DNA of 64,000 bases from Corallococcus caeni (GTDB lineage Bacteria > Myxococcota > Myxococcia > Myxococcales > Myxococcaceae), in the NCBI RefSeq assembly GCF_036245865.1, contig NZ_BTTW01000001.1, positions 1,240,001 through 1,304,000 of the forward strand, given 5' to 3'. Positions within the stretch are counted from its first letter, which is position 1. Each line of letters opens with the position of its first letter. The notes beneath the pieces are model-generated. The model had not been told where the DNA came from. It saw only the letters and a list, made by a program, of their open reading frames with translations, and searched no databases. This document shows, piece after piece, positions 1 through 12,400 of the stretch. Both the position numbers and the translations under genes were made by a program.

Positions 1-239
1 TCGACCGGCCCATCGCCACCAACGACACGGCGCTCGGCCGCGCGAAGAACCGGCGCGTGGACTTCAAGCTGGTGAAGTCGGAAATCGAAACCGGCCCGAA
101 GGAGACCATCGTGCCCAACGGCCAGCCGCCGCCGCCCGGCACCGAGCCCGTGCCCGGACCGGGCACGCCGCCCACCACGGGCACGCCGCCGAAGCCGCAG
201 GCCGCGCCGGACGCGAGCAAGCCCGGCGGCAAGAAGTAA
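1..239 (+). CDS. OmpA-family outer-membrane protein, C-terminal end (5' truncated by window)
   Basis: The frame is open from base 3 and ends with TAA at 237-239. The first residues contain ALGRAKNRRVDF, which matches the end of the OmpA C-terminal peptidoglycan-binding domain (consensus like LSxxRAxxVxxxL...G.A.NRRVE). After it comes a tail of about 55 residues, rich in Pro, Gly and Thr and ending in Lys. I infer a periplasm-facing, cell-wall-anchoring protein. Most of the gene lies outside the window, so the membrane barrel or lipoprotein part cannot be judged. A strong hairpin follows 11 bases after the stop, which suggests that transcription ends before the NRPS gene. Confidence 0.7.
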   Translation, partial: DRPIATNDTALGRAKNRRVDFKLVKSEIETGPKETIVPNGQPPPPGTEPVPGPGTPPTTGTPPKPQAAPDASKPGGKK

Positions 240-250
240 CGTGGTCCCCT

Positions 251-277
251 GGGACGGCCCGGTGCGAGGGCCGTCCC
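251..277 (+). terminator. Hairpin after the OmpA-like gene
   Basis: There is a perfect 10-bp inverted repeat, 251-260 with 268-277, and a 7-nt loop. It lies 11 bases downstream of the OmpA-like stop codon. A T-rich stretch (TTTGTTTTT) lies 13 to 22 bases further on, not directly adjacent. I infer a transcription terminator. Confidence 0.6.
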
Positions 278-317
278 AAATCGCTGCCTTTGTTTTTCTG
301 CAGGGTCATTGGAGGTC

Positions 318-334
318 CGGGGCAAAATGCCCCG
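318..334 (+). terminator. Second hairpin in the NRPS upstream region
   Basis: A 6-bp GC-rich stem (318-323 with 329-334) has an AAAAT loop and is followed by TTTC. It could be a back-up terminator for the upstream gene, or an attenuator if NRPS transcription starts upstream of it. It lies inside the longest in-frame extension of the NRPS frame (TTG at 309), which argues that translation does not begin that early. Confidence 0.4.
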
Positions 335-458
335 TTTCGCGACCTCATCCCCCTGTCTCACGACGCGCCCTACCGGGTGCGTCGCGTCGAACGCACCGGG
401 AATAACGCCGAGGGCGGCTTTAACCCAGGCCCCTTCGCTGACGGGTTATTCTCAATAC

Positions 459-3400
459 ATGGGGACATTTGAAACGGAAGGTAACGGCGCGGGGATGACG
501 CCGGAGCAGAAGCGCGCGCGTCTGGCCGAGCTGCTGCGCGGCAAGGTCCGCCCCACGCATGCGCCCGTGTCCTTCAGCCAGGAACGCATGTGGTTCCAGG
601 ACCAGCTGAGCCCGGGCAGCGCGGCCTTCAACATCCCCGTCCGCGTGCGGTTCTCCGGCGTGCTCGACGTGGCCGTGCTGCGCGCCAGCCTCCAGGCGCT
701 GGTGCGGCGCCACGCGCCGCTGCGCACCACCTTCATCGAGCAGGACGGCCGGCCCGTGCAGCACATCGCGCCCGCCCTGGACCTGGCGCTGCCCGTGGTG
801 GACCTCCAGGCGCTGCCCACCTCCGAACGGGAGGCCGAGCTCCAGCGCCTGCTCACGGACGAGGCGCGCCGGCCGTTCATCCTGGAGAAGGGGCCGCTGC
901 TGGTCACCGTGCTGTACCGGATGGATGCGCTGGAGCACGTGCTGCTGCTCAAGCTGCACCACATCATCACGGACGGCTGGTCCATGGGCGTGCTGGTGCG
1001 CGAGCTGAGCGCGCTGTACCTGGCGCTCGCGGAAGGAAAGCCTTCGCCGTTGTCGCCGCTGCCCATGCAGTACGCGGACTATGCCGCGTGGCAGCGGGAG
1101 TTCCTGCGAGGCGAGGTGCTGGAGTCGCATCTGGGCTTCTGGCGCGAGCGGTTGGATCCGGACGCGGTGCTGGAGCTGCCCACCGACCGGCCCCGCCCCG
1201 CGGTCCTCTCCGGCCGTGGCGCGCGCATCAACGCGATGCTGCCCGTCGCGCTCGTGGAGTCGCTCAAGGCGCTTGCGCTCGCGGAGGGCAACACGCTCTT
1301 CGGCGTGCTGCTGTCCGGCTTCCAGGTGCTGCTTTCGCGCTACAGCGGCCAGCAGGACGTGGTGGTGGGCACCTCCGTGGCTGGCCGCGGCCGCGTGGAG
1401 CTGGAGGGGCTCATCGGCCTGTTCACCAACTACCTGGCCTTCCGCACGGACCTGTCCGGCCAGCCGTCCTTCCGGGAGCTGCTCGCGCGCGTACGGGAGA
1501 CGACGCTGGAGGCCTACGCGCACCAGGACGTGCCTTTCGAGAAGCTGGTGGACGCGCTGAAGCCGGAGCGCCAGCTGAGCGTCAATCCCCTCTTCCAGGT
1601 CGCGCTGACGCTGCAGAACGCGCCCCTGCCGCCGCTGCAACTGCCAGGGCTGGTGCTGGACGCGCAGCCGGTGGACAACCGCACCAGCAAGACGGACCTG
1701 TCGCTCATCGCCATGGAGCTGCCCCAGCAGGGCATGCGCCTCACGGCGGAGTACAGCTCGGACCTCTTCGACCCCGGCTCCATCGAGCGGCTGCTCGCGC
1801 ACCTGCGCACGCTGCTGGAGGGCGCGGTCGCGGATCCGGACCGGCGCGTGTCGGAGCTGCCGCTGATGGACGCGGCCGAGGCGATGCGGGTCCAGCGGGA
1901 GTGGGCCGGGGACTCCGCGCCCTTTCCGGAGGACCGTTGCCTGCACTCGCTCTTCGAGGCGCAGGCGCGGCGGACACCCGGGGCGGTGGCCGTGCGGTTC
2001 CAGGGGCAGGCGCTCACGTACGCGCAGCTGGATGCTCGGGCCAACCAGCTCGCGCATGCGCTGCGACGCAGGGGAGTGGGACCGGAGGCTCGGGTGGCCT
2101 TGAGCGTGGAGCGCTCGCTGGACGTCGCCGTGGGGCTGCTGGGCATCCTCAAGGCGGGCGGCGCGTGGGTGCCCGTGGATCCGCTGCTGCCGCGTGAGCG
2201 CCTGGCCTTCATGCTGGAGGACAGCGGCGCGAGCGTGCTGGTGACGCAGGCTCCGCTGCTGGAGCGCTTCCCGGAAGGGATGCGCGCCCGGGCGCTGTGC
2301 CTCGACGCGGAGCGGGACGGGCTCGCGGGGGAGAGCGCGCTGGCTCCGGCCTCCGGCGTGGGGCCGCGGAATCTGGCCTACGTGCTCTACACCTCCGGCA
2401 GCACGGGCACGCCCAAGGGGACCGCCATCGAACACCGTGGCGTGTGCAACCTGGTTGCACATGAGGCCACGGCGTACGGCATCGGGCCGGGCAGCCGCGT
2501 CCTCCAGTTCGCCAGCCTGTCGTTCGACCTGTCGGTGGAGGAGATCTTCACCACGCTGTGCAGCGGCGCGACGCTGGTGCTGGCACCGCTGGAAGACCTG
2601 ATGCCCGGCGAGCCGCTGCGCAAGCTGCTGCGCGACGAAGCCCTCACCGTCATCAGCCTCACGCCCGCGACGCTCGCGGCCACGGCTCCGGAGGGGCTGC
2701 CCGCGCTGCGGACCGTCATCTCGGGCGGTGAAGCGCTGCCCCCGGAGGTGGTGGCGCGGTGGGCTCCAGGCCGCACGTTCCTGAACACGTATGGCCCCAC
2801 GGAGGCCACGGTCATGGCCACGCTCACCGAGTGCACGGCGGACGGACGCGTGCCCTCCATCGGCCGGCCTCTGGCCAACGTGCGCGCGTACGTGCTGGAT
2901 GCGCGGGGCGGGCTCGTGCCCGTGGGCGTGAAGGGCGAGCTGCACCTGGGCGGCGTGGGCGTGGCGCGTGGCTACGCGGGCAGGCCCGCGCTGACGGCCG
3001 AGCGCTTCGTGCCGGATGCGTTCTCCGGTGAGGCGGGTGCGCGGCTGTACCGCACGGGCGACGTGGTGCGCTGGCGCGAGGACGGCACGCTGGAGTTCGT
3101 GGGCCGCGCGGACGCGCAGGTGAAGGTGCGTGGCTTCCGCATCGAGCTGGGCGAGGTGGAGGCCGCGCTGGCGAAGCTGCCCCCGGTGCGGGACGCGGTG
3201 GTGGTGGCGCGCGAGGACGGCCCCGGCGGCAAGCGGCTGGTGGGCTACGTCGTGCTTCGCGACGGTGTCACCGCTCAGGGTTCCGAACTGCGGGCGGCCC
3301 TCAAGGACGCGCTGCCCGAGTACATGGTGCCGTCGGCCGTGGTGGTGCTGCCCGCGCTCCCGCTCACGACCAACGGCAAGGTGGACCGCAAGGCGCTGCC

Positions 3401-6400
3401 CGCTCCGGACCTGGCGGGGAGTGACCCTCGGGAGTACGTCGCGCCACGCACGCCCACCGAGCAGCGCCTGGCGGAGCTGTGGCAGGAGCTGCTCGGCGTC
3501 AAGCGCGTCGGGGCGCATGATCACTTCTTCGACCTGGGCGGCCATTCGCTGCTGGCCACGCAGGCGCTCAGCCGCATCCGGCAGGCCTTCACGGTGGAGC
3601 TGCCCCTCCGGCGCCTGTTTGAGTCTCCCACGCTGGATGCCGTGGCCCGCCTCATCGACGAGGCGCTCGCGGGGAAGGGGCAACCGGTCCCGGCACCGCG
3701 CAAGTCGCAGGAATCCCGCACGCGGGCCGCGCCCACGGTTCCGCTGGAAGACGTCGCGCGTGAATGGGAGGCCCGTACCGCCGAACAGCCACGCGACACC
3801 GTTGCGCCCTTCACGGCCGAGATGCGCCAGCGGGTGCTGGTGGAATGGAACGCGACGGAGACTGAGTACCCGCGCGACGCCACGCTGCCGGAGGTCTTCG
3901 CGCGAGTGGTGGCCCGCTTCCCGGAGAAGGTCGCCGTTGAGTTCGGTGATGCGCGGCTGACGTACCGGCAGCTTGAAGAACGCGCCAATCGACTCGCGTG
4001 GCACCTGCGCTCGCTGGGCGTGGATACGGACTCGCGGGTGGCGGTCGCGCTGGAGCGTTCGCTGGAGCTGGTTGTCTCCCTCGTCGCCATCCTCAAGGCC
4101 GGTGCGGCCTACGTGCCCCTGGATCCGGCCTATCCGCGCGAGCGTCTGGCCGCGATGGTGGAGGACGCCCGTCCCCACGTCCTCCTCACCTCTCGCGCGC
4201 TCTTGCCGAAGCTGCCTCACGCGGACCTGCTGCCCGTGGTGCTGGAGGAGCTGTCCCTGGATGCGCTGCCGGTGCATGCGCCTCCACGAAGCGCCCTGCC
4301 CCTGAGCCTCGCGTATATCGACTTCACCTCCGGCTCTACCGGCCGGCCCAAGGGTGTTGGCACGCCTCACGCCGCTGTGCTCCGCACCCTCTTCGGTGTC
4401 GACTACGCACGCCTCGGCCCCGACGAGACGCTGCTGCTCTTGGCCCCCCTCGCCTTCGACGCCTCCACGCTTGAAGTCTGGGGCGCGCTGCTGCATGGCG
4501 CGAAGCTGGCCGTCTTCCCGGCCCATCCTCCGACGGACCCTCACGAGTTGGAGAAGGTGCTCGTCCGCCACGGTGTGACGACGCTGTGGCTCACCTCCGG
4601 CCTCTTCACCCAGGTGGTGGATTCACACCTGCCCGCGCTGCGCTCGCTGCGCCAGGTGCTCACCGGCGGCGACGTCGTCTCCGCGCCCCATGTTCGCAAG
4701 GTGCTGGAGCAACTGGGCCTCCCCGTCACCGCTGGCTACGGCCCCACGGAGACCACCGTCTTCGCCACCAGTCATCGCTTCACGCAGGCTTCGCAAGTAA
4801 GCGCCTCCGTTCCGCTAGGGCGCCCGCTGGGCAACACGCAGGTGTACGTGCTGGATGACTCCGGCCAGCCCGTTCCTCCGGGCGTGCAAGGTGAGCTCTA
4901 CGTGGGCGGAGACGGCCTTGCTCGCGGCTACGTGGGCCAGCCCGCGCTCACGGCAGAGCGCTTCGTCCCGGACGCGTTCTCCTCCACTCCAGGGGCTCGG
5001 CTCTACCGCACCGGCGACCTCGGCCGCTGGCGGGACGACGGCGTGCTGGAGTTCCTCGGCCGCGCGGATGCGCAGGTGAAGGTGCGTGGCTTCCGCATCG
5101 AACTGGCTGAAATCGAAGCCGCGCTCCTGGCCCACTCCGAGGTGCGTGAGGCCGTCGTCGTGGCTCGCGAGGACGTGCCAGGTGACAAGCGCCTCGTTGC
5201 CTACGTCGTCGCTCCCGAATCCCTGGACGTCGCCGAGCTGCGCTCGTTCCTCAAGCAGCGACTGCCCGACTACATGGTGCCGTCCGTCGTGGGACGGCTG
5301 GACGCCCTGCCCCTCACCTCCAACGGCAAGGTGGACCGCAAGGCCCTGCCGCATCCCTCCACGTTCCAGACCCACGCCCGGACGCGCCCTCCCCGCACGG
5401 ACACCGAGCGGCTGCTCGCCACGCTCTGGGAAGAGGTCCTCCAGACCGGCACCGTCGGTGCCGAGGACCACTTCTTCGACCTGGGCGGCAGCTCGTTGAG
5501 CGCCACGCAGGTCCTCTCGCGCATCCGGCGCGCGTTCCAGGTGGAGCTGTCCATCGCGGACTTCTTCGCGGCCCCCACCGTGGAAGCCATCGCGCGCCGC
5601 CTGGAGTCCCAGGGCCCGGTGCGCCCCGCCCTGTCGGTGCCCGCGCTCAAGCCGGTGACTCGCGACGGCGACCTGCCCCTGTCCTTCGCCCAGCAGCGGC
5701 TGTGGTTCTTCTCGAAGCTGGAGCCCGAGAGCACCGCGTACAACCTGCCGTTCGTCATGCGGCTCGAAGGGGCCCTCGACGTGCCCGCGCTCGCACGCGC
5801 CCTGCGTGACCTGCTCCAGCGCCACGAAGCCCTGCGCACCACCTTCCGTGAGCACCCGTCCGGCGCCGTCCAGGTCATCGCTTCCGCTCCCACGCTGCCC
5901 GCGAGCTGGATGGACCTGAGCGCCCTGCCCGACGCCGAGCACGCACTCGACTCCGTCCTCGATGATGAGGCCCGGCACGTCTTCGACCTGGAAGCCGGCC
6001 CGCTCTGGCGCGTCCTCGTGGTGCGCATGAGAGCGCGGCACCACCTGCTGCTGCTGACCATGCACCACGTCATCTCCGACGCCTGGTCCATGGGCGTGCT
6101 CCTCCAGGAGCTGACCACGCTGTATGCCGCCCACTCCGAGGGCCGGGCTCCTGGGCTGAAGCCGCTGCCCGTGCAGTACGCGGACTTCTCCGTCTGGCAG
6201 CGGGGCTGGCTGCGCGACGAGGCGCTGGAGGCCCAGCTCGGCTGGTGGCGCGCGCAGCTCCACGGCGCACCGAAGGCGCTGGAGCTGCCCACGGATCGTC
6301 CCCGCCCCGCGACGCAGACCTTCCGGGGCGCGGTGGTGCCCTTCCAGTTCCCGCGCGAGCTGTCCGACGCGATGCAGGCGCTCTGCCGGAGCGAGGGCGT

Positions 6401-9400
6401 CACGCCCTCCATGGTGGTGCTGGCCACGTTCCAGCTGCTGCTCTCGCGCTACAGCGGCCAGGAGGACATCACCGTCGGCTCGCCCATCGCGGGCCGCCAC
6501 CACGCGGAGCTGGAGGGGCTCATCGGCTTCTTCGTCAACACGCTGGTGCTGCGCACGAAGCTGCACGGCGACCCGAGCTTCCGGGAGCTGCTCGCCCGCG
6601 TGCGCGACGTGGCCCTGGGCGCGTACGCGCACCAGGACGTGCCCTTCGAGAAGCTGGTGGAGGCCCTGCGGCCGGAGCGCGTCGCCGGCCGCGCGCCGCT
6701 CTTCCAGGTGATGCTCGCGTACCAGAACGCGCCCATGCCGCAGACGCTGACGACGGGCCTGAGCCTCCACCCGCTGGAGCCCCGGGGCGGCACGGCGAAG
6801 TTCGACCTCACCCTGGCCCTGAACGACACGGCCGACGGGCTGAAGGGCCTGCTCGAATACAACACCGACCTCTTCGACGCCGCGACCGCGAGCCGCATTG
6901 TGGGCCACCTGCGCACGCTGCTGTCCGGCGCCGTCCATGCACCGGAGCGCCGCGTCTCCGCGCTGCCCATGCTCACGGCCGAGGAGCGCGGGCTGCTGCT
7001 GCACACCTGGAGCGCTCCCGGTGCCGCCACCGCGGAGGACGCGTCCCTGCACGGACTCCTCCAGGCGCAGGCCCGGCTCCATCCGGACCTGCCCGCCCTC
7101 GAGCACGAAGGCGACACGCTGACCTGGGCGGAGGCACACCGACGGGCCCGCGAGGTCCTCCGTGCGCTGCGTGGACGGGGCGTGGTGCCGCTGCCGCCCC
7201 CGCCGCCCCTCGTCCCCGTCGCGCGCACGGGCCCGCTGCCGCTGTCCTTCGCGCAGCAACGGCTGTGGCTCATTGATCAGCTTGAACCGGGCAGTGCCGC
7301 CTACAACATCTTCCTGGCCCTGCGCGTGGAGGGTGCGCTCGACGTGGCCGCCCTGGAGCAGGCCTTCGCCGCGCTCATCGCCCGCCATGACTCGCTGCGC
7401 ACCGTCTTCGTCTCGAACGGCGGCGAGCCCGTCCAGGTCATCCTCCCCCCGGTCCCCTTCCGCCTGGAACAGGTGGACCTGGGCGCGGTCTCCCGTGAAG
7501 ACCTGGAGCAACGGCTGCGCGAGGAGGCGCAGCGCCCGTTCGACCTGGAGCGAGGGCCGCTGCTGCGCGTCTGCATGCTGCGCCTGGGCGCCGGGGAGCA
7601 CGTGCTGTGGCTGAACATGCACCACATCGTCTCCGACGGGTGGTCCATGGGCGTGCTCGTGCGGGAGCTGTCCGCGCTGTACGGCGCCCATGCGTCGGGC
7701 CAGCCGTCACCGCTGCGGCCGCTTCCCGTCCAGTACGTCGACTTCGCGGCGTGGCAGCGCGCGTGGCTGAAGGACGAGGTGCTGGAGCACCATCTGTCCT
7801 ACTGGCGCCGTCAGCTCGCGGACGCACCGCCGCTGCTGGAGCTGCCCACCGACAAGCCGCGCCCGCGCGTCCAGTCCCAGCGTGGCGCGCAGGTGCCCGT
7901 GCACCTGTCGGGAGCGCTGTCGGAGGCCCTCCAGGCGCTGTGCCAGCGCGAGCGCGCCACGCTCTTCATGGGCCTGGTGACGGCGTGGCAGGTGCTGCTC
8001 TCGCGCTACGCCGGCCAGGAGGACGTTCTCCTCGGCTCGCCCATCGCGGGCCGCACACGCGAGGACACGGAGGGGCTCATCGGCTTCTTCGTCAACACGC
8101 TGGTCCTGCGCACGCACGTCGATCCGAAGGCTCCCTTCCGCCAGTTGCTGGGGCAGGTGCGCGCCACCACGCTCGCCGCCTACGAGCACCAGGAGGCGCC
8201 CTTCGAGAAGCTGGTGGAGGAGCTGCAGCCCCGGCGCAGCCTGAGCCACTCGCCGCTGTTCCAGGTGCTGCTCGCGCTGCAGAACGCTCCGACGCAGCCC
8301 CTGTCCCTGACAGGCGGATCCGCGCCGCTGCGGCTGCTGCCCCTGGAGCAGGCCGAGCAGACGACCCAGTTCGACCTCACCCTCGCCCTGGCGCAGACGC
8401 CCCAGGGCCTGCAGGGCGCGCTGAGCTACCGCACGGACCTGTTCGAAGCCTCCACCGCCGCCCGGATGGTGGAGCACCTGCGCACGCTACTGGAGGCCGC
8501 GGTGGCGACGCCGGACGAAGCCGTGGGCCGGCTGCCCCTGCTGACGGCCGACGAGCGTCAACACCTGCTGGTGACCTTGAACCAGACGCAGGCGGAGTAC
8601 CCGCGCGACGCGACGATTCCGCGCCTCTTCGAAGCGCAGGCGAAGGCCACGCCGGAGGCCGTCGCGGTCGTGAGCGGCGCGCAGCGGCTGACGTACCGGG
8701 AGCTGGAGGCGCGGGCGAACCAACTGGCCCACCGGCTGCGCAAGCTGGGCGTGGGCCCGGAGTCGCGCGTGGGCCTGTGCGTCGAGCGCACGGCGGACGT
8801 AGTGGTGGGAACGCTGGGCATCCTCAAGGCGGGCGGCGCGTACGTGCCGCTGGATTCGCGCTACCCGAAGGAGCGCCTGGGCTGGCTGCTGGAGGACGCG
8901 CAAGGCCCGGCCCTGGTGGCGCATTCGCACCTGCTCGCGTCCCTGCCCGCCTTCACGGCGCAGGCGATGTGCCTGGACCGGGACGCGGACCTCGACCGTG
9001 AACCCACGACGGCGCCCCCGGCGAATGTGCACCCGGAGAACGTGGCGTATCTCATCTACACGTCCGGGAGCACGGGCCGCCCGAAGGGCGTGGCGGTGAC
9101 GCACCGGAACGCCGCGGCCTTCCTCGCGTGGGCGACGGAGACGTTCACGAAGGAAGAGACGAAGGCGGTGCTCGCGGCGACGAGCCTCAACTTCGACCTG
9201 TCGGTCTTCGAGCTGTTCGCACCGCTGGTTCGGGGCGGCAGCGTGGTGGTGGTGCGCGACGCGCTGTCCCTCGCCGAAGCGAAGCCGGACGCCGAGGTCA
9301 CGCTCATCAACACGGTGCCATCGGCGATGGCGCAGCTGGTGCGGATGGGCGCGGTGCCGCCGTCCGTGCAGGTGGTGAACCTCGCGGGTGAAGCGCTGCC

Positions 9401-12400
9401 GGAGACGCTGGCGAAGGAGGTGTACGCCCTCCCCACGGTGCGCAAGCTCTACAACCTCTACGGTCCGTCGGAGGACACGACGTACTCGACGTGGTCGCGG
9501 GTGGGGCGCGAGGAGGTGCCGAACATCGGCCGGCCGCTGACGAACACGCGGGCGTATGTCCTGGACGCGAACCTGCAACCGGTGCCCATCGGTGTCGCGG
9601 GCGAGCTGTACCTGGCGGGAGATGGCCAGGCACGCGGCTACCTGTCGAGGCCGGAGCTGACGGCGGAGCGCTTCGTCCCGGAGCTCCACGGGCCCGCGGG
9701 CGGCCGGATGTACCGCACGGGGGACCGGGTCCGTTACCGGGCGGACGGGGCGCTGGAGTACCTGGGCCGCGTGGACTTCCAGGTGAAGGTGCGCGGCTTC
9801 CGCATCGAGCTGGGCGAAGTCGAGTCCGCGCTGCGCCAGCATGCGGCGGTGAAGGACGCGGTGGTGATGGCGAAGGGAGAGGGCGAGGAGAAGCGGCTCG
9901 TCGCGTACGTGGCGCCGAAGCCCGGGGCGGCGCTGGACACGAAGGCGTTGAAGGCGGATCTGCGCCAGCGGTTGCCGGAGTACATGGTGCCGGGGACGGT
10001 GGTGGTGCTGGAGGCGCTGCCGCTGAACGCCAACGGCAAGGTGGACCGCAAGGCCCTGCCGGAGCCGGATGCGCCCACGTCCGGCGGCACCTACGAAGCC
10101 CCGCGCACGGAGCTGGAGGCGAAGCTGGCGGCCATCTGGGCACAGGTGCTGCGAGTGCCTCGCGTGGGCGTGAGGGACGACTTCTTCGCGCTGGGCGGAC
10201 ACTCGTTGCTCGCGACGCAGGTGGTGTCGCGGGTGCGCACGGAGACGGGCGCGGAGCTTCCGCTGCGCGCGTTGTTCGAGGCGCCTTCGGTGGAGTCACT
10301 GGCCTCGAGGGTCGAAGCCGCGTTGCGTGCACGGCCAGAGGTGCCGCGTCCGCCGCTGGTGGCCGTGGCTCGCACCGGCCCGCTGCCGTTGTCCTTCGCG
10401 CAGCAGCGCCTGTGGTTCCTCGACCGGCTCCAGCCGGGAAGCATCCACTACAACATCCCCGCCGCCTTGCGGCTCGACGGTCCGTTGGACACGGAGGCGC
10501 TGAGCCGTGGCCTGCGGGAACTCGTCCACCGTCACGAAGCGCTGCGCACCACGTTCCATGCGCGCGACGACGGCGAGCCCGTCCAGCATCCGCATGCGCA
10601 AGTGGAACTGGCCGTGTCGCGGGTGGAGCTGAGCCAACTGCCAGAGGCGGCGCAGGACGCGGAGGTCCGGCGACGGGCGCTGGAGGAAGCGCGGACGCCC
10701 TTCGACCTGACGCGCGCGCCCCTGATGCGCGCCACGCTGCTGCGCCTGTCCGAGCAGCGCCACGTGCTGCTCGTCACGTTGCATCACATCGTCTCGGACG
10801 GCTGGTCCAACCGCGTCCTCGTCGAGGAGCTGGGCGCGCTCTACGCGGCGTTCTCGCGGGGGCAGCCGTCGCCCCTGCCGCCGCTGGCGCTCCAGTACGC
10901 GGACTTCGCGGCCTGGCAGCGGGACTGGCTGAAGGGCGAGGTGCTGGAGCAGCAGGTGGGGTGGTGGAAGCGGCAGCTCGACGGTGCACCGCAGGCGCTG
11001 GAGCTGCCCACGGACAAGCCCCGTCCTTCCGTGCAGACGTACCGGGGGGCCCAGGTGCCCGTGGTCCTTTCGCCGGGGGCTTCGCGGAGTCTCAAGGCCC
11101 TCTGCCAGCAGGAGGTCGCCACCCCGTTCATGGCGCTGCTCGCCCTGTGGCAGGTGCTGCTGGCCTGTTACTCCGGGCAGGAGGACTTCGCCGTCGGCTC
11201 GCCCATCGCGGGCCGTGAGCACGGCGAGTTGGAGGGGCTGGTCGGCTTCTTCGTCAACACGCTGGTGCTGCGCGCCCAGGTGGACCGGCGCGGTTCGTTC
11301 CGCCAGTTGCTGCGGCGGGTGAAGGAGGTGGCGCTGGGGGCCTATGCCCACCAGGACCTGCCGTTCGAGCGGCTGGTGGAGGAGCTGAAGCCCGCTCGCG
11401 ATCCGAGCCGCAGCCCCCTGTTCCAGGTCCTCTTCACGCTGCGGGACACCACTGCCCCGCGCTCACCGCAAGGAGGGGAGCTGGAGCTGCACCCACTGGA
11501 CGTGGAAGACACCACCGCCAAGTTCGACCTGGAGCTGAGCCTGGCGGAGTCGCCGGAAGGCTTCGCGGGAACGCTGGGCTACAACACCGCGCTGTTCGAG
11601 CCGCGCACGGCGGCAAGGATGGCGGAGCACTTCCGCACGTTGGTGGAAGCGCTCGTTGCACGGCCCGAGGCGGCGTTGGATTCCGTATCGCTGCTGACGC
11701 CGATGGAGCGCCAGCAGGTGCTGGTGGAATGGAACGCGACGGAGACCGAATACCCGCGCGACGCCACGCTGCCGGAGGTCTTCGCGCGGGTGGTGGCCCG
11801 CTTCCCGGAGAAGGTCGCCGTCGAGTTCGGCGATGCGCGGCTGACGTACCGGCAACTGGAGGAGCGCGCGAATCGACTCGCGTATCACCTGCGCTCGCTG
11901 GGCGTGGATACGGACTCGCGGGTGGCCGTCGCGCTGGAGCGTTCACTGGAGCTGGTCGTCTCCCTCGTCGCCATCCTCAAGGCCGGTGCGGCCTACGTGC
12001 CCCTGGACCCGGCGTATCCGCAGGCACGTCTGGCCGCGATGGTGGAGGACGCCCGTCCCCACGTCCTCCTCACCTCTCGCGCGCTCTTGCCGAAGTTGCC
12101 TCACGCGGACCTGCTGCCCGTGGTGCTGGAGGAGCTGTCCCTCGACGCGCTGCCCGTGCATGCGCCTCCACGAAGCGCCCTGCCCCAGAGCCTCGCGTAT
12201 ATCGACTTCACCTCTGGCTCCACCGGCAGGCCCAAGGGTGTCGGCACGCCTCACGCCGCCGTGCTCCGCACCCTCTTTGGCGTCGACTACGCCCGCTTCG
12301 GCCCTGACGAGACGCTGCTGCTCATGGCGCCCCTCGCCTTCGACGCCTCCACGCTCGAAGTCTGGGGCGCGCTGCTGCATGGCGCGAAGCTGGCCGTCTT

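Noticed and set aside
309-458. NRPS start at TTG 309
   Set aside because: The extra 50 residues look random, they cover a hairpin, and there is no ribosome site. ATG 459 or 495 is better.
420-4571. 1,383-codon frame on the minus strand within the NRPS
   Set aside because: It is an antisense shadow of GC-rich coding DNA, with no family motif and a His/Arg/Gln-rich composition.
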